NCBI RefSeq assembly: GCF_013403875.1
Contig: NZ_JACBNX010000018.1
Coordinates: 42,884 to 106,883 of the forward strand
From: Burkholderia guangdongensis
Lineage (GTDB): Bacteria > Pseudomonadota > Gammaproteobacteria > Burkholderiales > Burkholderiaceae
DNA length: 64,000 nucleotides
Direction of reading: 5' to 3'
Positions 59,257 to 64,000 of this stretch are shown here, one piece after another. Every line of letters begins with the position of its first letter. The first letter of the stretch is position 1. The notes under the pieces were generated by a model. The model saw only the letters and a program-made list of their open reading frames with translations, was not told the origin of the DNA and searched no databases. The translations under genes and the position numbers were made by a program.

Positions 59257-59853
59257 ATGAATTTTCGATTACCGAGCCGTTTCGGGGCTCTGGCTATTTT
59301 TCTCGTGCTGACGGGCTGTGCCGCGCCCAACCAGCCGGGCCAGACGACCGGCAACGCTGACCAGAAGAATGCCGTTCATACGGCGGGTGCTGACAACGTC
59401 AACATTGATTCCGCGCTGGCGTCGATGCCGCCCGCGGACGCGAAGGATGCCAAGCACGCGTCGCTGTCCGACGCGAAGCCGCTCGACGCGGCGGATGCTT
59501 CCGATTTCCGGCAAGTCGGCCGCGCGTCGTGGTACGGCCGCGATTTCCATGGCCGCCGCACCGCGAACGGCGAGCGCTTCAACATGAACGCGCTGACCGC
59601 CGCGCACCGCACGCTGCCGCTGTCGTCGTACATTCGCGTGACGAATCAGTCGAACGGCAAGTCCGTCGTCGTGAAGGTCAACGACCGCGGGCCGTACAAG
59701 CGCGGCCGCGTGCTCGACCTGTCGTACGCGGCCGCGAAGGTGATCGGCCTGATCCATGCCGGCACCGGGCGCGTGAAGATCGAAGGGCTGTCGCCGCAGG
59801 AAGCGCGCGAGGCTCGCGACGAGACGCTTGCGTCGACGACGACGACGAAGTAA
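59257..59853 (+). CDS. rlpA: RlpA-like lipoprotein (septal-ring lytic transglycosylase family)
   Basis: Lipoprotein of 198 residues. The signal ends LVLTGC with lipidated Cys21. A linker of about 80 residues leads to the double-psi beta-barrel: GRASWYGRDFHGRRTANGE, RFNMNALTAAHRTLPLSSYI and VVVKVNDRGPYKRGRVLDLS contain the conserved Tyr/His/Asp set. Pseudomonas RlpA cleaves naked glycan at the septum; the SPOR domain found in longer forms is absent here. ATG 59257 with GAAGG upstream fits the signal peptide. A terminator follows. Confidence 0.9.
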   Translation: MNFRLPSRFGALAIFLVLTGCAAPNQPGQTTGNADQKNAVHTAGADNVNIDSALASMPPADAKDAKHASLSDAKPLDAADASDFRQVGRASWYGRDFHGRRTANGERFNMNALTAAHRTLPLSSYIRVTNQSNGKSVVVKVNDRGPYKRGRVLDLSYAAAKVIGLIHAGTGRVKIEGLSPQEAREARDETLASTTTTK

Positions 59854-59878
59854 CTGCGCGCATTTGTCGCATCTGAAG

Positions 59879-59908
59879 AAAGGGCTGCCTCAGGGCAGCC
59901 CTTTTTGC
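59879..59908. terminator. Bidirectional terminator after the rlpA-like gene
   Basis: AAAGGGCTGCC at 59879-59889 and GGCAGCCCTTT at 59893-59903 form an 11-bp stem with a 3-base loop and T-run; it also lies 3' of rsmI on the other strand. Confidence 0.92.
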
Positions 59909-59963
59909 GTTTAGGCGTTGGCCTTACGCGTTGTCGTTTGCGCGTTGCCTGTGCGCGTTGCCG

Positions 59964-60866
59964 TTACGCGTCGTCGTCGTCCGCCACGCCGGCATCCTTC
60001 AGCGCGAGCGCGCGCGCGTAGAGCGCGTTGCGCGGTGCGCCTGTGAGCGCCGCCGCGAGCTTCGCTGCGCTTTTCACCGGCACCTCGTCAAGCAGCAGCT
60101 TCAGCAGCGCATCGTGAGCGGTGTCGTCGGCCGGCGCCGCGTCCTGCGCCGCGCCTTCGACGACCAGCACGAACTCGCCGCGCTGCCGGTTCGAATCAGC
60201 TTCGAGCCACGTCGTCCCTTCGGCCAGGGTGCCCTGGAACAGCTGCTCGTGTAGCTTGGTCAGCTCGCGCGCGATCAGCAGCCGGCGCGCGGCGCCGAGC
60301 GTGTCGGCGAGCGCGGCGACGGTCTCGACGATCCGGTGCGGCGCCTCGTAGAACACGAGCGCGTACGGATGGGCTTTCAGCGCTTGTAGCGCGGTGGCAC
60401 GCTGCTTTGCCTTCGGCGGCAGGAAGCCGGCGAACGTGAACGCGCCGGCCCAGTCGCCGGCGACGCTGAGCGCCGTGACCGCCGCGCTCGGGCCCGGCAG
60501 CGGGATCGTCGCGAAGCCGGCCGCGCGCACCGCGTCGACGAGCCGTGCGCCCGGATCGGAGATGCCGGGCGTGCCGGCGTCCGACACGTACGCGACGCGT
60601 TCGCCCGCACGCAGATGCTCGATCACGCGCAGCGCCGCTTCGCGCTCGTTGTGCTCGTGCACCGCGGCGAGCGGCTTCGAGATCCCGTAGCGCGCGAGGA
60701 GCTGGCCGGTGTTGCGGGTGTCTTCGGCGGCGATCCGGTCGACGAGGCCGAGCACGTGCAGCGCGCGCAGCGTGATGTCGGCCGCGTTGCCGATCGGCGT
60801 CGCGACGACGTACAGCGCGGCCGTCGGATAGTGCTGCGTGTGCGCAAGTTCGAGGAGGGCAGTCAT
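59964..60866 (-). CDS. rsmI: 16S rRNA (cytidine-1402-2'-O)-methyltransferase
   Basis: SAM-dependent methyltransferase of 300 residues (E. coli RsmI is 286) that 2'-O-methylates C1402 in the P site. LYVVATPIGNAADITLRALH, AAEDTRNTGQLLARYGI, YVSDAGTPGISDPGARLVDA and IPLPGPSAAVTALSVAG are the tetrapyrrole-methylase-fold segments, and LIARELTKLHEQLFQGTLAE is a family marker. ATG 60866 starts back-to-back with yraN. It keeps the E. coli yraL-yraN neighbourhood. Confidence 0.96.
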   Translation of the reverse strand: MTALLELAHTQHYPTAALYVVATPIGNAADITLRALHVLGLVDRIAAEDTRNTGQLLARYGISKPLAAVHEHNEREAALRVIEHLRAGERVAYVSDAGTPGISDPGARLVDAVRAAGFATIPLPGPSAAVTALSVAGDWAGAFTFAGFLPPKAKQRATALQALKAHPYALVFYEAPHRIVETVAALADTLGAARRLLIARELTKLHEQLFQGTLAEGTTWLEADSNRQRGEFVLVVEGAAQDAAPADDTAHDALLKLLLDEVPVKSAAKLAAALTGAPRNALYARALALKDAGVADDDDA

Positions 60867-61395
60867 GGCAGGCAAGGCGCGCGGACGCGGCGCGAGCGGA
60901 ACAAGGTCGGCATTGTGCCACGTGAAGGCGGCGACGCCCGGCGCGCCCGGCGCGCCTGGCACCACGCAGGCGGTGCGGCGCGTGCGTGCGGCGCGGGCCG
61001 AAGACCGTGTGCCTGCGCATCCGGACAACTTTTCCGCGCCGATGCGATCCAAATCGGTGGGTAGCGCGTTCGAGATGCGAGCGCGGCGCTTCCTCGAAGG
61101 CCGACGGCTCGCGTTCGTTGCGGCGAACGTGTCGATGCGCGTCGGCGAGCTCGACCTCGTGATGCGCGAGCCGGACGGTACGCTCGTATTCGTCGAGGTG
61201 CGCGCGCGGCGCAGCACGCGGCACGGCGGCGCGGCCGCGAGTATCGGGCGGACGAAGCGCGCGCGGCTCGTCGCGGCCGCGCGGCGCTACTGGGCGATGC
61301 GGGGCGACGATGCGCGATGCCGCTTCGACGTCGTCGCGTTCGAGGCGGGGCGGCTCGTGTGGCTGCGCGACGCGTTTCGGGCCGACGACGTGTAG
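60865..61395 (+). CDS. yraN: UPF0102 protein YraN
   Basis: Protein of 176 residues if begun at ATG 60865. The conserved nuclease-like UPF0102 domain covers about 68-176: GSAFEMRARRFLEGRRLAFV, MRVGELDLVMREPDGTLVFV and EVRARRSTRHGGAAASIG with the E-x-D-L and E-V-[KR] metal-type residues. Typical members are about 110-145 residues, so a later start inside the Ala/Pro-rich 60 residues is quite possible. The start shares two bases with the rsmI start on the other strand. The role is unknown; linked with DiaA and DolP in many genomes. Confidence 0.85.
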   Translation: MAGKARGRGASGTRSALCHVKAATPGAPGAPGTTQAVRRVRAARAEDRVPAHPDNFSAPMRSKSVGSAFEMRARRFLEGRRLAFVAANVSMRVGELDLVMREPDGTLVFVEVRARRSTRHGGAAASIGRTKRARLVAAARRYWAMRGDDARCRFDVVAFEAGRLVWLRDAFRADDV

Positions 61396-61535
61396 CGCGG
61401 CGGCGCCCGCCGAATGTGTCGAGATGTAAAGAGTTCCGCCGCGCCGGCGGTGTGGCCCCCGGAGTGCGGTAAACTCGCCGCACTCATGATGCCCGTCGCG
61501 CCGTGTTCGGCGCGCGTAGTACCGGTCAGGAATCG

Positions 61536-62120
61536 ATGTCAGTCGAACGTATTCAGCAACACTTCCGCGACAGCGTGGCGCTCCATCTCGAAGCCGTCGA
61601 TGCGCTGTCGCTGCCGATCGCGGCCGCGGTCGACGCGATGTTTGCAGCGCTGGCGAACGGCAACAAGATCGTCGCGTGCGGCGACGGCCCGTCGGCGGCC
61701 GCTGCGCAGCACCTCGCGGTATCGCTCGTCGGCGGCTTCGAGCGCGAGCGGCCGGGCCTGCCCGCGATCGCGCTTGCGACCGACGCGTCGCACGGCGGGC
61801 TGACCGTCGCCGACGCGGCCGAGCAGATTTTCGCGCAGCAGGTGCGGGTGCTCGGGCACGCTGGCGACGTGCTGCTCGTGATCGATCCGTCGGGCGCGTC
61901 GCCGCGTGTGCTGACCGCGATCGTGGAGGCGCACGAGCGCGAAATGACCGTTGTCGCGCTGACGGGCGCCGCGGGCCGCGCGCTCGAAGCCGTGCTGTCC
62001 GACACCGACATTCCGATCAGCGTGCCCGCCGAGCGTGCGGCGCGCATCCACGAAGTCCATCTGCTGACCATCCACTGCTTGTGCGACGGCATCGACGCGA
62101 TGCTGCTCGGCGAGGATTGA
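61536..62120 (+). CDS. diaA: SIS-domain protein, DiaA/GmhA-like
   Basis: SIS-fold protein of 194 residues. KIVACGDGPSAAAAQHLAVS is the SIS phosphosugar-binding start, GDVLLVIDPSGASPRVLTAI and MTVVALTGAAG follow. It is close to both phosphoheptose isomerase (GmhA) and the DnaA-binding DiaA; the YraN/DolP neighbours favour DiaA, which promotes timely replication initiation. Catalytic Glu/His needed by GmhA are not clearly present (HEVHLLTIHCLCDGID retains His residues). Confidence 0.82.
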   Translation: MSVERIQQHFRDSVALHLEAVDALSLPIAAAVDAMFAALANGNKIVACGDGPSAAAAQHLAVSLVGGFERERPGLPAIALATDASHGGLTVADAAEQIFAQQVRVLGHAGDVLLVIDPSGASPRVLTAIVEAHEREMTVVALTGAAGRALEAVLSDTDIPISVPAERAARIHEVHLLTIHCLCDGIDAMLLGED

Positions 62121-62137
62121 ACGAAGGAGAGCCGTCG

Positions 62138-62935
62138 ATGAATAAGAGTCGCGTCCGACAGACGCTCGTCAGAACCACGCTGCTGGCCGCGCTGATTGCC
62201 GGCGCGGCGGCATCCCTGCAAGGCTGCGCGCTCGCGCTGGTGGGCGCGGCCGCGGGCGGCGGCGCGCTCGTCGCGACCGATCGCCGCACGGTGGGGGCGC
62301 AGACGGAAGACCGCGAGATCCAGGTCAAGGCGCTGAGCCAGATCAAGGCCAACCTGCCGGACGAAGCGCATGTGAATGTGGCGGTGTTCAACCGGCGCGT
62401 GCTGATGACGGGCGAGGTGCCGAACGACGCGTCGAAGCAGCGCGCCGAGGCGATCGTGCGCGACATCAACAACGTGAACGGGATCATCAACGAGCTGGCG
62501 GTCGGGCCGGGGGCTTCGTTCACGGACCGCGCGAACGACTCGTATCTCGAGGGGCGCGTGAAGGCCGCGATGGTTGCCGAGAAGGGGATTTCGGCGAACA
62601 ACTACAAGGTGGTTTGCGAGCGCGGGAATGTTTATCTGATGGGGCTCGTGACTGTTGACGAGGGCAATCGTGGCGCGGATGTCGCGAGCCAGGTGCCGGG
62701 TGTCGTGCAGGTCGTGAAGGTGTTCCAGTATATTCAGCCGCAGGACGTGCAGGCGGTGCAGCAGTCGGGGGCGCCGGTGAGCGATGCGGGGTCGATGCCG
62801 CAGGCGGTGCCGGATAATGCGACTGTGGGTGCGGTGCCGGATACGGGGGTGAGCGCGACGCCGTTGCAGGCGCCGGCGCCGATCTCGAATTCGACGAACG
62901 TGCATCCGGGGAACCCGAAGGCGGTGGGGCCGTGA
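62138..62935 (+). CDS. dolP: BON-domain lipoprotein DolP (YraP)-like
   Basis: Outer-membrane lipoprotein of 265 residues. The signal ends SLQGC with lipidated Cys30. Two BON domains cover about residues 50-125 and 130-195, with RVLMTGEVPNDASKQRAEAI and GNVYLMGLVTVDEGNRGADV. The C-terminal 65 residues are Pro/Ala/Val-rich and not found in the 191-residue E. coli protein. DolP supports outer-membrane integrity. Codon choice shifts toward G/T-ending codons from about 62600 on. Its stop overlaps the cytochrome gene start. Confidence 0.9.
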   Translation: MNKSRVRQTLVRTTLLAALIAGAAASLQGCALALVGAAAGGGALVATDRRTVGAQTEDREIQVKALSQIKANLPDEAHVNVAVFNRRVLMTGEVPNDASKQRAEAIVRDINNVNGIINELAVGPGASFTDRANDSYLEGRVKAAMVAEKGISANNYKVVCERGNVYLMGLVTVDEGNRGADVASQVPGVVQVVKVFQYIQPQDVQAVQQSGAPVSDAGSMPQAVPDNATVGAVPDTGVSATPLQAPAPISNSTNVHPGNPKAVGP

Positions 62936-63279
62936 TGTCGTTGGGTGTGAGGCGTGGGGCTGGCGTGGTGGTGGTGCTGGCTGGGATGGTCTTCGGGGCG
63001 AATGCGCACGCGGATGTTGGGGATGGGCTCAGGATCGCGCGGAGTAATGCTTGTCTCGGGTGCCATGCGGTTGATCGCAAGCTCGTCGGGCCGGCGTTCA
63101 AGGATGTTGCGGCCCGGTATAAGGGGGATCCGCAGGCGGTCGATAAGCTCGCGAAGAAGGTGAAGGATGGTGGGGCGGGGGTGTGGGGTGTGGTGCCGAT
63201 GCCGGCTCATCCACGGATGAGCGATACGGATATCCGGATGGTCGTGCAGTGGGTGTTGGTCGGGGCGCCTTTGAAATGA
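62935..63279 (+). CDS. Class I c-type cytochrome (c551/c552-like)
   Basis: Periplasmic electron carrier of 114 residues. Signal peptide VVVVLAGMVFGANAHA, haem-binding CLGCH, then KLVGPAFKDVAARYKGD and the axial Met in VPMPAHPRMSDTDI, the standard c551-like order. GTG 62932 or ATG 62935 could start it; both overlap the dolP stop. Asp is nearly always GAT and Gly mostly GGG, unlike most other genes here. Confidence 0.9.
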   Translation: MSLGVRRGAGVVVVLAGMVFGANAHADVGDGLRIARSNACLGCHAVDRKLVGPAFKDVAARYKGDPQAVDKLAKKVKDGGAGVWGVVPMPAHPRMSDTDIRMVVQWVLVGAPLK

Positions 63280-63292
63280 TGGTTTTGGGGTA

Positions 63293-63322
63293 TTGCTAAG
63301 CACGAGAATACTTGTGTATGAT
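63293..63322 (+). promoter_or_regulatory. Promoter of tRNA-Ala
   Basis: TTGCTA at 63293-63298, 18 bases, then TATGAT at 63317-63322, with the tRNA starting 12 bases later. Confidence 0.7.
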
Positions 63323-63333
63323 CATCGTCTGTT

Positions 63334-63409
<76 letters not shown>

Positions 63410-63417
63410 ATAGAATC

Positions 63418-63449
63418 AAGGGCTTAGCCGATGGCTAGGCCCTTTTTCT
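63418..63449 (+). terminator. Terminator after tRNA-Ala
   Basis: AAGGGCTTAGCC at 63418-63429 and GGCTAGGCCCTT at 63433-63444 with a GAT loop, then a T-rich run. Confidence 0.85.
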
Positions 63450-63529
63450 TTGGTAGATTCGATTTATTGCGCCAATTTTGCGCCACTTGGGCTGTCGAAG
63501 CCTTGGACGCAACACTTAAGGAGCAGTGA

Positions 63530-63862
63530 ATGGCATCTATCACCCGTCGAGGCGATCTTCAGTGGCAGGCCCGCGTTCGCCGCAAGGGCTACCCGGTACA
63601 GATCAAGACGTTCAACACGCGAGCTGAAGCAGAGGCTTGGGCTCGACTGATCGAGTCGGAGATCGATCGCGGCGTCTTCGTCAGCCGGGCCGAAGCGGAA
63701 TCGACCACGCTCGCGGAAGCGCTCGATCGATACGATCGCGAAATCGCCGCCTCCAAGAAGGGCTACGTACAGGAGGCGTCTCTGCTGCGCATGTGGAAGA
63801 GCACGGTCATCGCGTCCAGACCAATGGCTTCGGTGCGAAGCGCGGACATTGCCAAACTGAGG
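63530..63862 (+). pseudogene. Tyrosine-recombinase (phage/island) integrase, N-terminal part, cut by an IS
   Basis: N-terminal arm- and core-binding part of a tyrosine recombinase next to tRNA-Ala. It has SITRRGDLQWQARVRRKGYP, an AP2-like arm domain, TRAEAEAWARLIESEIDRG and TLAEALDRYDREIAASKKGY from the SAM-like core-binding domain. About residue 110 (DIAKLR) the frame enters foreign sequence beginning about 63859 and stops at 63952, so the catalytic R-H-R-Y domain is absent here. The start ATG 63530 has AAGGAG upstream. It was probably the integrase of a genomic island. Confidence 0.85.
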
Positions 63863-64000
63863 AGCCTATCCGGAACCTTGTGTGTGAGGCATAAACTGAT
63901 GGCCAAGGAGCCACTTTATGCCACGCAAACGCAAGGAAGAAGTGACGATTGAACCGGGCAAGGGCTTGAACCTTGACCCGGAGCTGATCAAGCAACTGGT
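63859..64000 (+). mobile_element. Left end of an IS256-family element (continues past the window)
   Basis: Sequence unrelated to integrase starts near 63859 (GAGCCTATCCGGAACCTTG). A transposase frame begins at ATG 63918 after GGAG and encodes MPRKRKEEVTIEPGKGLNL followed by DPELIKQLV, which looks like the N-terminus of IS256-family mutator transposases. Only 83 bases of the gene lie in the window. The exact terminal inverted repeat cannot be fixed without the other end. Confidence 0.72.
63918..64000 (+). CDS. IS256-family transposase, 5' fragment
   Basis: Start of a transposase gene that runs off the window (27 complete codons seen). The opening M-P-R-K-R-K and the later LDPELIKQLV are the family-like features; the DDE catalytic residues lie beyond the edge. 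GGAG at 63907-63910 is the ribosome binding site. Confidence 0.68.
   Translation, partial: MPRKRKEEVTIEPGKGLNLDPELIKQL

Noticed and set aside
63450..63650. Frame overlapping the integrase start
   Set aside because: The integrase frame at 63530 has domain matches and a ribosome binding site; this one has neither.

Overview
The window is a very GC-rich, gene-dense stretch of a Burkholderia main chromosome (Betaproteobacteria). The assignment rests on the flagellar/chemotaxis order flhDC-motAB-cheY-cheA-cheW-mcp-cheR-cheD-cheB-cheY-cheZ ... flhB-flhA-flhF-flhG-fliA, on rpsU close to fliC, on an SAH riboswitch in front of ahcY followed by metF, on paired DUF2844/DUF3443 genes, and on two H-NS-type proteins with the C-terminal box common in Burkholderia. 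The short 283-residue flagellin differs from the roughly 388-residue flagellins of the pseudomallei/thailandensis group, so a cepacia-complex-like or other Burkholderia species is more likely. Species is not resolved.

Layout. 1-1700: 5' part of a BtuB-like TonB receptor (minus strand) behind a cobalamin riboswitch. 1736-6100: a MarR regulator divergent from a catabolic set: gamma-resorcylate decarboxylase-type amidohydrolase, a 39-codon remnant of an aldehyde dehydrogenase, an aromatic-acid MFS transporter and a porin. 6300-7200: a small unknown gene and a probable small RNA. 7218-17116: a 1249-residue Ser/Thr/Ala/Gln repeat protein, a TPR/SPINDLY-type O-GlcNAc transferase, a family 2 glycosyltransferase, then fliT, fliD and a minimal fliC. 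17593-22452: rpsU, tag, a sugar kinase, a HAD phosphatase, an H-NS-like gene and a GT4 glycosyltransferase. 22946-45431: the master flagellar regulators, motor, complete chemotaxis pathway, export gate, FlhF/FlhG and sigma-28, interrupted at 36148-38449 by DUF2844, DUF3443 and VOC-family genes. 45567-48468: SAH riboswitch, ahcY, a small membrane protein and metF, forming the methyl cycle. 48551-58618: amidase, dienelactone hydrolase, Liv-type binding protein, MFS, flavin/PLP-oxidase-fold protein, second H-NS-like gene, CDF metal exporter, Lrp regulator, exonuclease and metallo-hydrolase. 58800-59250: an unassigned, hairpin-rich transcribed region. 59257-63279: rlpA-like, rsmI, yraN, diaA-like, dolP-like and cytochrome c genes (the E. 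coli yraL-yraN-yraO-yraP neighbourhood). 63334-64000: tRNA-Ala(CGC) with an adjacent site-specific integrase cut by an IS256-type element, i.e. the edge of an integrated island.

The main theme is motility. FlhD/FlhC switch on the class II genes, FliA then drives fliC from a recognisable sigma-28 promoter at 17212-17240, and the Che proteins process signals with a complete adaptation set (CheR, CheB, CheD, and an MCP ending in a WETF-type tether). The most unusual part is the giant repeat protein lying next to an O-GlcNAc transferase and a second glycosyltransferase at the fliTDC locus. A surface or secreted glycoprotein with its own modifying enzymes, or a flagellin glycosylation island, is the leading hypothesis; neither is proven by sequence alone.
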